Shown here one piece after another: positions 44,318 to 54,660 of a DNA stretch of 64,000 bases. The notes under the pieces were generated by a model. The model saw nothing but the letters and a program-made list of their open reading frames with translations. It was not told the origin of the DNA and made no database searches. Both the position numbers and the translations under genes were made by a program. Each line of letters opens with the position of its first letter. Position 1 is the stretch's first letter. The stretch is from NCBI GenBank assembly GCA_963575745.1, contig CAUYUJ010020282.1, positions 459,381 to 523,380 on the forward strand, written 5' to 3'. Origin of the DNA: Prorocentrum cordatum (lineage: Eukaryota > Sar > Dinophyceae > Prorocentrales > Prorocentraceae).

Positions 44318-44484
44318 GTAAGTCACCAAACCACCCCAAACCACCCCAACCCAACCCGAAGGCTCAGGATTTCCAGTGGGGGGGGGTTCGGGAAACATCG
44401 AAAAAAACACATGTGGAACCCTCACCCCCCCCACCCGAAATTCGGGTCTTCGGGTTTGGTTGGGGTGGTCTGGTGGGTCGTCAG
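44318..44484 (+). mobile_element. Fold-back element with intron ends (GTAAGT...CAG), introner candidate
   Basis: 167 bp. It opens GTAAGTCACC and ends GGTCGTCAG. The arms are inverted: left ACCACCCCAACCCAACCCGA, right (inverted) ACCACCCCAACCAAACCCGA, with further pairing of GTGGGGGGGG to CCCCCCCCAC around an A-rich CGAAAAAAACACATGTG centre. A consensus donor and acceptor at the exact ends of an inverted-repeat unit is what an introner looks like. Flanking exons are not proven. Confidence 0.6.
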
Positions 44485-44556
44485 TGAGGCCGGCGCCTCC
44501 TAAGGAGCAGCCTCCTCCTGAGAAGCTTCCCTTCCCACCCTCCCCCTGCCCCCCTT

Positions 44557-44660
44557 GCGCGCGCCGCCAAGGAGAGCCGGGCGCTGCTGCCGAAGATCGA
44601 GGGGCAAAAGGCAGAGCAGGAGCAGAAGCCCGCGGCGGTCCGCGCCGATGTCTTGGGATC
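44557..44660 (+). CDS. Candidate coding stretch, unknown gene
   Basis: Reads KESRALLPKIEGQKAEQEQK then PAAVRADVL, Lys/Glu/Ala-rich as in a helix, and then runs into an inverted satellite unit. Splice boundaries are unclear. Confidence 0.3.
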
Positions 44661-44667
44661 TCCCCGT

Positions 44668-44805
44668 GGGGCCACGAAACGCGTGAGGGGTGTGCCGAAA
44701 GGGGCGTGACGTCCACGTGCGAACGTCGCCGCTGGGGCCTCAGGTGGAGCTCCCTATAGGAGGCCACGAGGCGCGCGAGGGGCGTGCCAGAAGGGGCGGG
44801 TGACA
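44668..44805 (-). repeat. Isolated inverted copy of the 51.5-kb 90-bp satellite
   Basis: GGGGCCACGAAACG, GTGAGGGGTGTGCCGAAA and GGTGGAGCTCCCTATAGG are the reverse complement of the satellite unit at 51486-53232, about 1.4 units, diverged. Confidence 0.75.
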
Positions 44806-45295
44806 CCCGCGCGGGCCTCCTCGGCGTCTTCGGGCCTGCCTCGCCGTCTGCTCCCCGAGCAGCGGCAGACTCAGTCGGCCGCCTCGCTGAGGGGCCCGCC
44901 GCAGGCGAGGGGCGGCGGCCGGGCGGCGGAGGGCCAGGGGCACCCCTACGCGGGGGCGGCGCAGAGGCTCGGCGTGCAGGGGCTGCAGGCCGAGGGCGCG
45001 GGCGAGGCCGCGAGGGCCGCGGCCGCCTCGCCGATCCCGGCGGCGGGCCTGTTCGGGCCGGGCGCCCTGGGCCTGCAGGGGGCAAGACTCGAAGGGGGGT
45101 CACCGAGCGCGGTCCACTATACTCGCAGAGTGCCTGCTCGCAAGCGTCGGAAAAAAACGCGTTCGCCCGGGTGTGGTATATATCGTGAAGACCCCGAGGC
45201 GGATCCAGGCCAGTTGCGAGTAGTGGCTTTGCGCGTAGTGGCACGCGCTCGTCTAGGGGAGGACGGCGCTTCGAGGGAGCAGGTTTGCAGACGTC

Positions 45296-45436
45296 TCCAG
45301 CGGTTCTCGGCGGCTTTTCCGCCTCGGGATGCCTGCCAGCGGTTGCGCCTCGCCGAGAGCGTTCCGGGGGTGCCCATGGTCCTCCCGAGCGGCGGCCGGA
45401 GAGCCGAGCTATGACCAGACAGTCCAAGGGGGCAAC
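45296..45436. repeat. Dispersed repeat R4, copy 2
   Basis: Same ~135-bp segment as 25000-25135. Here it lies directly before R1 copy 2. Confidence 0.65.
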
Positions 45437-45451
45437 GTCGGAGGGGGATAC

Positions 45452-46030
45452 GCCAAGCCAGGTGCACGAGCGTCACGGCTGACGTCCTACCCATCCATCC
45501 CATCCTTTTATCATGGCGTAGACCTCCTATCTAATCGCACAGTCGGATGTCGAGCAGGGCAATGGTCCCGAGAGGGTGCGCGGTGGATGGAAACGCATGG
45601 CGTCGAAGAGCACGACAGAGCATAGCATGTCATAGCATGGCCTGGCATTGCGTAGCAAAGCATAGCAATCCAAATCATGCCATCGCACAGCGGTGCGCCG
45701 ACGGAAGTGAGAGTGAGACCAGCGCTGCAGCGGGAACACGATGTAGAAGGGTTCGAGCGTGGGAGCGATGCCAGGTCCGAAAACGGGAATGAGGCCACCC
45801 CTGCAGCGGGGGCGCGATTTGGAAGGACCGAAGCGCTGGAACGAGGCCAGCGCTGCAGCGACAGGGCTAGTTAGAAGGACCGAACACGCCAGTGCTCACG
45901 ATTTGGAACAACATGATGCGCGGGAACCAAGCCAGCGCTGCAGCGGGAGCACGATTTTGAATGACCGAAGCGCGGAAATGAGGGCGGTGCTACAGCGGGA
46001 ACACCATTTGCGAAGAACCGGAAACGACCG
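45452..46030. repeat. Dispersed repeat R1, copy 2, with longer ~60-bp unit array
   Basis: Order as at 1272-1650: GCCAAGCCAGGTGCACGAGC, ATGGCGTAGAC, CATAGCAT words, then five or six degenerate CCAGCGCTGCAGCGGGA-ACACGATTTGAA-type units. Confidence 0.75.
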
Positions 46031-46495
46031 GATTGAAAAAACATAGGAAGAACCAAGTCATGAGATCCTTTGGAAAAAACATACGCGGAGTCGACGGGAA
46101 ACTCTCCGGACAGAGTCAGGGGAGAGAAGGGAGTAGCATCCAGATTGTATTGTGTAATTGTTCGGGAGGGGACGCTTCGACCCCAGTGGTCCATGATCGC
46201 CGATAGGGGCTTGATAGACCATCCCACCCAGGACCGTGTGGTTTTGCCATCCAGAGCCTATGGCCGATCTGTCGGCGACGTATCGCCGATTCCAGGTAGG
46301 TGTCCCCGCCTGAGCCAGATCCCTCGATCGCTGCCCTTCAGGCCTGCCGCCAGCCTCGAGCGACTCGGCCAGCAGCAGCAGCCCGCCGCAGCCGAGGAAG
46401 TGCTTCAGCAGGATCGGCGGCGGCTTCGTGGACCCGGAGGCCCCCGTGCACAAAGCAGACCCGAACTCCCCATCCCGAAGAGGGAACAAAAAGCA
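46031..46495 (+). other. Upstream region of the helical-protein gene; possible exon at 46344-46485
   Basis: After CTGCCCTTCAG a frame reads SSPPQPRKCFSRIGGGFVDP and EAPVHKADPNSPSRRGNK up to the F1 element. It is plausible coding sequence that could be the preceding exon, but the junction phase could not be fixed. Confidence 0.35.
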
Positions 46496-46664
46496 TGCTT
46501 ACAACCATGAGCATTTGGGGCTCCGCGCGGAGTTCCCGATCGGCGCTGGCCCCCGCTGGTTGCGCCTCCGGCGCCGCCCCTGGCGCGCTCCGCGCGCCGG
46601 GGAGACGGTCTGGCGCCGATGCAAGAAATCCTCGCGGAGCTCCGATTGTCTATGTTCCTGCAAC
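46496..46664. mobile_element. Fold-back element family F1, at the 5' edge of the helical-protein gene
   Basis: Left GGGGCTCCGCGCGGA and GATCGGCGCTGG, right the inverse (CGATGCAAGAAATCCTCGCG, GAGCTCCGATTGTCTATG) around a GGCGCCGCCCCTGGCGCGC centre. Its right end is translated as the first residues of the 46619 ORF, so that start codon lies inside the element and is probably not the true one. Confidence 0.7.
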
Positions 46665-48085
46665 TTTTCCTTCTTCGACCATCGTGGTCCGAGTTGAACC
46701 CGGACGCCAGTAAGGGCATCCACCCCGACACGCTGTTCGACCCCGCGAAGCGAGCGAAGAGGCTGCTCGGCGTGCTGGCAAGCATGCGCCGCCAGAACAA
46801 GGAGGCGTTCGCTCGCGGTCGTTCGCGGCGCGAGTCCGCGTCTGCCGAGCTGCAGGGGGAGGAGGAGGGCAGCCTCGACGCCGACGGCGGCAACAAGGAG
46901 GAGGAGACGCTCATGTACTCGATTCTGCGAGACCTCTGCGACAGCTGCGGCGCCCTGCAGGAGCTGCAGGTTTCGCTGCAGGCGTTGCAGGACCCCGTGT
47001 CGGAGCTCAGCGCATGCAGGCACCCCACGGCGCTCATCTCTGGCCGCACCCTCGCCGTGGTCAACAGGAAGGTCGCGCTGCTGCGGTCGGCCGAGGGGCG
47101 GGCTGCCCAAGTGGAGGCCGCACTGCGCTCGGCCGACGCTCTGCGGCAGCTGCTGCTGCGCACGGACCAGCCGCCCGAGGCGGCGATGGCGGAGGCGCCG
47201 CAGGAGCTCCGCGCTGCCTTCAAGGCGCTGCACAACATAAAAGGCTGCATCGCCGACCACGTTCACAAAGGTGACGGCGGGGACCCCGCGGAGGCCAGCA
47301 AGAGCCAGTTCGACGCCTTCGCCGCCTCCTTCGGGCTTCCGGCGAAGCACGAGGTCCTGCTGAGATTGCGGTCGCTGGCTAAGGAGGCCGTGGATTGGTG
47401 GGCTTCCGCTACCCTCGAGGCTGCCACGAGGGAGGACCCTGAGGAAGATATCGACGCGATCAAGCGGATGGTCAAGCTCACCGTGGGCGTCATGAACGAG
47501 AAAACACACGAGGATCTGTTCAAGGCCGAGCAGCTGATAGCCGATCGCGCGTGCAAGCGGTGCGTGAGGCGGGCCCTGGAGTTGTACGAGCAGGAGGAGG
47601 AGCGGGACCAGAAGGGCGGCCAGGTGATGCCAGAGATGGCGAAGCGGTGCGCGGAGGCCATCGAGGCAGAGATCAAGAACGCCGTGCAGGTCTTCGGCGC
47701 CGACGCCAACGACATGGACATGCAGGAGGCGAAGCGTCTGGCGGGGCTCATGAACAAGGAGGAGAAGGACCGCATCGCCAAGAAGGCGCTCAGGCACGCG
47801 CAGGCGTGCCTGGAGAAGGACGCTGCCGCGGTGGAGAAGGCCAGGAAGGCCGCGGGGCCAGAGGCCGTCCCCGAGGTGGGGTTCGCGAGTGGGCTCGCGG
47901 ACACCATCGACGCGGAGGTCGAACGGGCCAAGAAGCTCGGTGTCAAGTGCCACGCGGCTTTCGAGGAGTGCGTCCGGATCGCGAGGGACCTGCGCGACCA
48001 GGACGGTCAGCGCAAGCGCGCGCGCGCGAGGCTGGACCGGCTCGCCAAGCAGGCTGCGGCCAGGGCGCAGGAGAGCGGCGCCTGA
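46619..48085 (+). CDS. Helical protein of unknown function, C-terminal exon(s)
   Basis: An open frame of 488 codons, far the longest here that is not repeat-made or retroelement. The first ~16 residues (MQEILAELRLSMFLQL) come from the F1 element, so genuine coding probably starts near 46690 (WSELNPDASKGIHPDT). The protein is rich in Ala, Glu, Lys, Leu and Arg, with long predicted-helical stretches and no signal peptide or membrane segment. Examples are residues ~100-200 (LCDSCGALQELQVSLQALQD) and the C-terminal third (EEKDRIAKKALRHAQACLEK). Third codon positions are mostly G or C. I recognise no domain. It ends ...AARAQESGA and TGA. Confidence 0.7.
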   Translation: MQEILAELRLSMFLQLFLLRPSWSELNPDASKGIHPDTLFDPAKRAKRLLGVLASMRRQNKEAFARGRSRRESASAELQGEEEGSLDADGGNKEEETLMYSILRDLCDSCGALQELQVSLQALQDPVSELSACRHPTALISGRTLAVVNRKVALLRSAEGRAAQVEAALRSADALRQLLLRTDQPPEAAMAEAPQELRAAFKALHNIKGCIADHVHKGDGGDPAEASKSQFDAFAASFGLPAKHEVLLRLRSLAKEAVDWWASATLEAATREDPEEDIDAIKRMVKLTVGVMNEKTHEDLFKAEQLIADRACKRCVRRALELYEQEEERDQKGGQVMPEMAKRCAEAIEAEIKNAVQVFGADANDMDMQEAKRLAGLMNKEEKDRIAKKALRHAQACLEKDAAAVEKARKAAGPEAVPEVGFASGLADTIDAEVERAKKLGVKCHAAFEECVRIARDLRDQDGQRKRARARLDRLAKQAAARAQESGA

Positions 48086-50075
48086 GGCGACCGTGGGTTC
48101 GCCTGGCCGGACGGCCCAGCCAGCCCGTCGGCCAGGGCTCCAGGCCGCAGCACAGCGATCTCGAGCGAGTCGTTTGCTGGCCTTGATGTGCTCTCCTGTC
48201 CAGGGCCCCCCCTGATGTGGGGCCGCGGAGAGGAGATGCAACGGATCCGATCGATTTGACGATAGTCGAAGGGATCGCTTTGAGTCGAAGGACGGAGATC
48301 GATCGAAGAACAGATGTGGCATCGAGTGACACCACCTTCGCAGGGTCGTTCACAGGCCGTGCCATCGAGCATCTCCGGCGGCGAGCCGAGCGGGTTGCGG
48401 TTGTTTTTGTCCCGCCTCTCGGTGGCCGCCGGGTGGCCAGCGCTTTGTCTTGTATCGAGGGAGGAAGAACCACCCCGCCCCGCATAATTTGCGTGTGTTG
48501 AGCAGTCTTGCGCGTTTACGAAACAGCCCGGTCCCGTTCGATCTCTTCCGGGTGCGTTTGCTAAAGGGCCTCGTTTTCAGCGGTGCTTATTTTGTTGGTG
48601 GTTCTTCCACTCTCCCATGGTGGAATGGCAAAGTGCACAGAAGTCACATGTATGCACAGACCGTGCACTGTGGTTTTCGTGTTGGTTGGTGTCCAACTTG
48701 GGTGCAGAGGAGGGCATGTCGAGGCGTGCCGTACGCGTCCCTCCCTCAGTCTTGCTGTTGCGCCCTGACCATCTCGCTCCTCCTCACCTCCCTCCTCTCC
48801 CCTCATTATCGCCATTATCGTCCTCATTGTTCTGATGCCCTCTCATCCTCCTGATTCTTCCTTCTCCTGACCATTCTCGTTCTCATCCCCGTCCTCTACC
48901 TCCTCCTCATCCTGCGCGGAAGACCCAGATGTACCCTGCGCTACACGTAGTGAGTCTGCAGTCGTTGCGCTGCCGCCGAGTCCTCAATTTGTTTTGCGTG
49001 CGTTGACCGAGCGTATATCTAGGCAGCTGGCGAGCGCCTCGTTTGTGAGTCTGGACCCTTTGATGCCAGAACCAGCAGATGAAAGTACCGGTTCGCGTCC
49101 ACCAGTATCGGGCTCGCGTTCACCAGCGCGTCCACAGGGATGGATTCCTTTTGCGCCAGCAGGGAAAAGAAGGTGGGGGGACGACGCGGGGCGGAGGCGG
49201 GGAGCAGGAACACCGAGATTGTGACCGCCGTCCAGTCAGCCTCACGCTGCGCTGCTTTCCTGGAGCTCGCTGCGAGGCAGAGGTCCCGCCACTGTGCAGG
49301 CACTGAGGATCGGGTGCGGTGGGGGGGGGCGGGCCGGAGGAGTCAAAATGTCGGAGATTCTGCCTGGTATCTCCAGCCTGGATCTTTCCCGGCATTGTCG
49401 TATCGGCTCTTGTGTTTCTATACGGTTGTGACTCAGCGAACCCAGTCCGTGGAAGCAAAGCTCAGCATCGTTCCCGTATCACCCTCATCCTCAGCCTCCT
49501 GGCTCTTTTCCTCCTCCACCCCATGGCTTTTCCCTCCTGCATCTTAAATCCGCACAGCGATGCCGTTGCGGTGTTTGTATGTGTGTGGGTGTGTTGGTGT
49601 TTGCGCGTGCGAGAAAGATCCGCGTAATTAAGAGGAAGTAGTTACTCCCGCGGGAACTGCAGTCCACCAACGAGGTGCCATTTTCGCATCTTCTAGCCGT
49701 TCTGAGGTGCACCATCGATTTGAGCAATACAGATAGGTGAGTTTCCGTGCCCCAGGGCCACAAGGCTATCGCAAACAAGAGGGGGTATTGATTGTATGAT
49801 GCATCTTTTTATTGGGGCATGCCTACCCCGCGTCAAGGACATCGATTTCAGGCGAGATGCAATCGGTATCGAAGATGATGGCTAATCGGAGATATCAGCT
49901 TCATGGCTGACTCCCAACCCGCACGCAAGTGGTTCTTCATCAAGGCCATCGTGTCATCAACCGTCAACGTGTTCACCTCATCTCCATACAGACCCCCAGG
50001 GGTAGACCACCAGCCCCCCACAGCACGGGTTCAAAGATAAGTCGGTGAAAAGCCCCATCCGAGCATCCAGGGTTA
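48086..50075. other. Unassigned; weak minus-strand coding-like stretch
   Basis: Mostly non-repetitive. On the minus strand about 49030-49170 reads LLAQKESIPVDALVNASPIL and VDANRYFHLLVLASKGPDSQ, which looks coding but lacks clear splice sites. A GTGTGTG-rich run lies near 49575-49605. 48750-48910 is C/T-rich. No repeats are shared with other parts of the window. Confidence 0.4.
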
Positions 50076-50078
50076 CGC

Positions 50079-50390
50079 TTACCCTACCTCTTCCCCACAC
50101 GCATCCACAACCCGCCTCAACTCCCCCATCCCTGCTGCACCTGCCTCTCCTCGCCCAATCAGTGCACGTCCCTGAACTCCCCAGTGACCAAGACCAGGCG
50201 AGAACATCTCGACCGAGTCTCGCAGAACCTCTGGCCCAAAGTTCTCAGCAATTTCGAGAAGGCGGCTCGGGGTCTTCAGTGAAAACTGATTCGTTTCGCA
50301 ACTGTTCTCGTCCCATATCTGCTTCTCCTCGCCCTCCTCATCATCCTCCGGCTCCTCGCCCAGGCCTCGCCCATGCAGACCCACAGGGCC
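50079..50390 (-). CDS. Candidate coding exon, unknown gene
   Basis: Minus strand, open over about 100 codons: EEPEDDEEGEEKQIWDENSC, ETNQFSLKTPSRLLEIAENF, GPEVLRDSVEMFSPGLGHWG, ending ...VVDACGEEVG and a stop. An acidic segment followed by an amphipathic stretch suggests real coding sequence. The 5' boundary is not set, and a donor after HWG is possible. Confidence 0.4.
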   Translation of the reverse strand, partial: GPVGLHGRGLGEEPEDDEEGEEKQIWDENSCETNQFSLKTPSRLLEIAENFGPEVLRDSVEMFSPGLGHWGVQGRALIGRGEAGAAGMGELRRVVDACGEEVG

Positions 50391-51016
50391 GGCTGCGGCA
50401 TGCCGGCGCCGCGGCGGAGGGCGAGGGGGGGTACAATAGCTCGAGATGGAGGAGGGGAGGGAGGAGGGAAGAGGGAGGTAGGAGGAGCAGGCATGAGGAG
50501 AGAAGAGGAAGAGGAAGGAGGAGCAGGCCTGCGGGGCGAGAATGAGGGCGAAGGAGGAAGAGGAAGGAGGTGGAGGAGGAGGAGGTGGAGGAGGTGGAGG
50601 TGGAGCGAGGAAGAGGAGGAGGAGTTGGGGGGCAGGAGGGGGAGGGAGACGGGAGGAGGAGGAGGAATAGGAGCAGCGAGGAGGAAGGGAGAGGGGGATG
50701 GATGGAGAAGGGAGGGAAGAGGGGCGAAGGCAGAACCCGGCACGATGTCCACAGGGCGGCTGTCGGCGGTGTTTTATCTGGGCAGCCTCTCCCACGGGCG
50801 CAGGGCCCGCGAGGAGGCTATGCCGACGGCGCTCTCTGCCGGTCGAAGAGAGAAAACGAAATTCTACGGGCGGCGTCACCCCCACCTCCTCCTCCTCCTC
50901 CTCCTCCTCCTCTTCCTCCTCCTTCTCCTCCTCCCCCTCCTCCCAGCTTGGCACACAGCAGAGCGAAACGAGGCATAACGGCCGAGCCCCACTTCGAAGA
51001 AGAAGAAGAAGAAGAA
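50391..51016. other. Purine-rich then (CTC)n sequence
   Basis: 50440-50720 is G/A-rich, 50885-50940 is (CTC)n, and 50998-51020 is (GAA)n. No gene is supported. Confidence 0.6.
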
Positions 51017-51150
51017 ACAACAGCTTATGAACAGAAACGTTCGGCGCTCTGGACGGGCTGCGCCGGAGGCGCAAGCGGGACTGGGGGGGCCCAGCGCGGA
51101 TCCAAGAAATCTGCTCGGAGCGGCAAAAGTTTATGTTTGTGCAGTTGTTC
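51017..51150. mobile_element. Fold-back element family F1, copy at 51.1 kb
   Basis: Left AACAACAGCTTATGAACAGA and CGTTCGGCGCTC; right (inverted) AACAACTGCACAAACATAAA and CTTTTGCCGCTCCG. The 3' end reads TTTGTGCAG followed by TTGTT, so the element itself supplies a 3' splice site. Internal GCGCGGATCCAAGAAATCTG matches the 3.3-kb copy. Confidence 0.7.
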
Positions 51151-51246
51151 CCAACCATCCTGTGGTGTTGGGTCCTCGTTTTGAAGAGACAGCGCCCCGC
51201 GTCCCACCTCCTCCTCCTCCTCTCTCCTCCCCCTCCTCCCTCCTCC

Positions 51247-51279
51247 CATCATCATCATCATCAGCATCATCATCATATT

Positions 51280-51372
<93 letters not shown>

Positions 51373-51373
51373 G

Positions 51374-51429
<56 letters not shown>

Positions 51430-51470
51430 GTCATTGTCATCGTCGTCATCGTCATCGTCATCACCCACTT
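51247..51470. repeat. (ATC)n array
   Basis: Over 200 bp, nearly perfect. Confidence 0.95.
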
Positions 51471-51485
51471 TCGTTTCGTGGCACT

Positions 51486-53232
51486 CCACCGAAGGCCTGC
51501 CGTCCGCATGCACACCCATTTCGGCACACCCCTCACACGTTTCGTGGCCCCATAGGGAGCTCCACCGAAGGCCCCATGGCTGCCGTCCGCATGCGTCCCG
51601 CACACCCATTTCGGCACACCCCTCACACGTTTCGTGGCCCCATAGGGAGCTCCACCGAAGGCCCCAGGCTGCCGTCCGCATGCGTCCCGCACACCCATTT
51701 CGGCACACCCCTCACACGTTTCGTGGCCCCATAGGGAGCTCCACCGAAGGCCCCATGGCTGCCGTCCGCATGCGTCCCGCACACCCATTTCGGCACACCC
51801 CTCACACGTTTCGTGGCCCCACAGGGAGCTCCACCGAAAGGCCCCCAGGCACGTGGCCCCGCTCCACCGAAGGCCGCATGCGTCCCGCACACCCATTTCG
51901 GCACACCCCTCACACGTTTCGTGGCCCCATAGGGAGCTCCACCGAAGGCCCCATGGCTGCCGTCCGCATGCGTCCCGCACACCCATTTCGGCACACCCCT
52001 CACACGTTTCGTGGCCCCACAGGGAGCTCCACCGAAGGCCCCAGTGCTGCCGTCCGCATGCGTCCCGCACACCATTTCGGCACACCCCTCACACGTTTCG
52101 TGGCCCCACAGGGAGCTCCACCGAAGGCCCCAGTGCTGCCGTCCGCATGCGTCCCGCACACCCATTTCGGCACACCCCTCACACGTTTCGTGGCCCCACA
52201 GGGAGCTCCACCGAAGGCCCCATGGCTGCCGTCCGCATGCGTCCCGCACACCCATTTCGGCACACCCCTCACACGTTTCGTGGCCCCACAGGGAGCTCCA
52301 CCGAAGGCCCCAGGCTGCCGCCCGCAACGCACACCTTCGGCACACACTCACACGTTTCGTGGCCCCATAGGGAGCTCCACCGAAGGCCCCAGTGCTGCCG
52401 TCCGCATGCGTCCCGCACACCCATTTCGGCACACCCCTCACACGTTACGTGGCCCCATAGGGAGCTCCGCCGAAGGCCCCATGCTGCCTGTCCATGCGCT
52501 CCCGCACACCCATTTCGGCACACCCCTCACACGTTTCGTGGCCCCATAGGGAGCTCCACCGAAGGCCCCATGGCTGCCGTCCGCATGCGTCCCGCACACC
52601 CATTTCGGCACACCCCTCACACGTTTCGTGGCCCCACAGGGAGCTCCACCGAAGGCCCCAGTGCTGCCGTCCGCATGCGTCCCGCACACCCATTTCGGCA
52701 CACCCCTCACACGTTTCGTGGCCCCATAGGGAGCTCCACCGAAGGCCCCATGGCTGCCGTCCGCATGCGTCCCGCACACCCATTTCGGCACACCCCTCAC
52801 ACGTTTCGTGGCCCCACAGGGAGCTCCACCGAAGGCCCCAGTGCTGCCGTCCGCATGCGTCCCGCACACCCATTTCGGCACACCCCTCACACGTTTCGTG
52901 GCCCCATAGGGAGCTCCACCGAAGGCCCCATGGCTGCCGTCCGCATGCGTCCCGCACACCCATTTCGGCACACCCCTCACACGTTTCGTGGCCCCACAGG
53001 GAGCTCCACCGAAGGCCCCAGTGCTGCCGTCCGCATGCGTCCCGCACACCCATTTCGGCACACCCCTCACACGTTTCGTGGCCCCATAGGGAGCTCCACC
53101 GAAGGCCCCATGGCTGCCGTCCGCATGCGTCCCGCACACCCATTTCGGCACACCCCTCACACGTTTCGTGGCCCCACAGGGAGCTCCACCGAAGGCCCCA
53201 GTGCTGCCGTCCGCATGCGTCCCGCACACCAG
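51486..53232. repeat. 90-bp satellite array, ~19 units, with 180-bp higher-order repeat
   Basis: The unit carries CATTTCGGCACACCCCTCAC, ACGTTTCGTGGCCCCA, GGGAGCTCCACCGAAGGCCC and CTGCCGTCCGCATGCGTCCC. Two variants alternate (CCCCATAGG...CCCATGGC and CCCCACAGG...CCCAGTGC), so from about 52561 to 53220 the array repeats exactly every 180 bp. 90 is a multiple of 3 and the unit has no stop in several frames, which produces 270-520-residue HTFRGP-type frames on both strands. Stray pieces lie at 53527-53585 and 44668-44805 (inverted). Confidence 0.95.
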
Positions 53233-54090
53233 GTGTGTGGCGTGCCGACATGGGCGTCGCGGCGCGCGGGCGCTGCCGTCGGGGTTCCCAGGGAAGCCCC
53301 CTGCAGAGGCGACGCTCAGAGTCACGAGTACCGAGAGTCACGCAGACCCAAACTGTTCACAGTCGTATACATACATTTACACTGGGCGTATCCATGCACG
53401 CATTCATGCGAATAGAATCAATCGCGCGCAGATTCATTCATAATCAGACTCGCTCGCGATCCGACTCGCACGCGCTCAAGCTTTCATATTCGGACCTATC
53501 GTCTTCGTTCGTGTTGTGTACACTGCCACGCATTTCGGCACACCCCTCATACGGCTCGTGGCCCCATAGGGAGCGCCACCGAAGAAGATATTCACAATTG
53601 CGGTACTCTCAACTGCATATGGTTGGGTCCTTCGCCAGGCTAATTTCTTTTAATGCAACGGCCGGACCCCCATCCAAACGGCGCTCTCCTGCGGCGACAC
53701 CTGTGCGTCGTGACCAGTTTCAGAGCGAATCGCGAGGATGTCTCAGGCGAACCTTGTGTTGCACCTCAAGCGGGCATGCGAGGCAACATCGACGAATCGA
53801 ACACAAGTTGTTCGATATTCGAAATTTCAACAGTGCCTCAGCATATTTGGCCCGTTTGAGGGACACGGCCTCCGTCGAATGCACGTGAAATGCACGACGG
53901 GCGTGGATACGAGTAACAATGTGGATTTTTGTCAAGTCCCTGCCATTATGTCTCTCTCCCTTCTCCTCCATCTTTGGCGCGTTCCCACACTTTGCTCTGT
54001 TCTTTCCTTCCTCCTCCTGTTGTCCTTTGCTCTGCCACTTCGGTGCTATTGCGCTGGCCTCTGGCCAGTGCCGCCGATCCGGGGCGCTCT
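53233..54090. other. Unassigned, with a stray satellite unit
   Basis: 53527-53585 is a diverged satellite piece. Plus frames around 53650-53885 are open (IEHKLFDIRNFNSASAYLAR), possibly coding, but no domain is recognised. Confidence 0.4.
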
Positions 54091-54096
54091 GGATAT

Positions 54097-54129
<33 letters not shown>

Positions 54130-54660
54130 CGATGATGATGATGATGATGTTGATGGTGATGGTGATGTCGATGATGATGATTAGGATAATGCTTATCATG
54201 GTAATAGGCATGGTGAAGAGCATGAAGATGGTGATGACAACGACGAGAATCAGGATTCTGGTGATGGTGATGGTGATGGTGGTTGTGATGATGATAGCGA
54301 TGTGCCCAACATGATGTTGATAATAATGATGGCGTTGGTCTTGATACCGGTGATGTGAATTCTCAGGGTACTAAGGATGATGCAGATGGTGAGGACGGTG
54401 ATGGTGTTGGTGATGTTGATGTTGCTGATGATGATGGTGATGATGATGATGACGATGATGATGTGGATGATGATGATACTGATGATGATGATGACGACGA
54501 CGACGATGATGATGATGATGATGATGCTGATGATGATGATGATGATGGTGCTGATGATGATGTTGATGATGATGAGGATGAGGATGATGACGTTGACCAT
54601 GGTGATGGTGGTTGGAATGTTGATGACGACGGTTATGATGAAAACGATGAAGAGGAAGAG
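54090..54660. repeat. (GAT)n imperfect array
   Basis: Interrupted array like that at 4230-4895. Confidence 0.95.

Noticed and set aside
46405-48322. 600-codon minus-strand frame opposite the helical-protein gene
   Set aside because: A shadow of the GC3-biased plus-strand frame; its composition (Leu/Arg/Gly/Val) is that expected from the antisense of Ala/Glu/Lys-rich coding.
51486-53232. CRISPR array
   Set aside because: Units are directly contiguous with no unique spacers, and the genome is eukaryotic.
51434-53888. Long open frames (270-520 residues) with repeated HTFRGP, HVSWPHRELHRRP or GAFGGAPYGATKRV units on both strands
   Set aside because: They are the 90-bp satellite read in several frames; openness on both strands follows from a stop-free unit whose length is a multiple of three.
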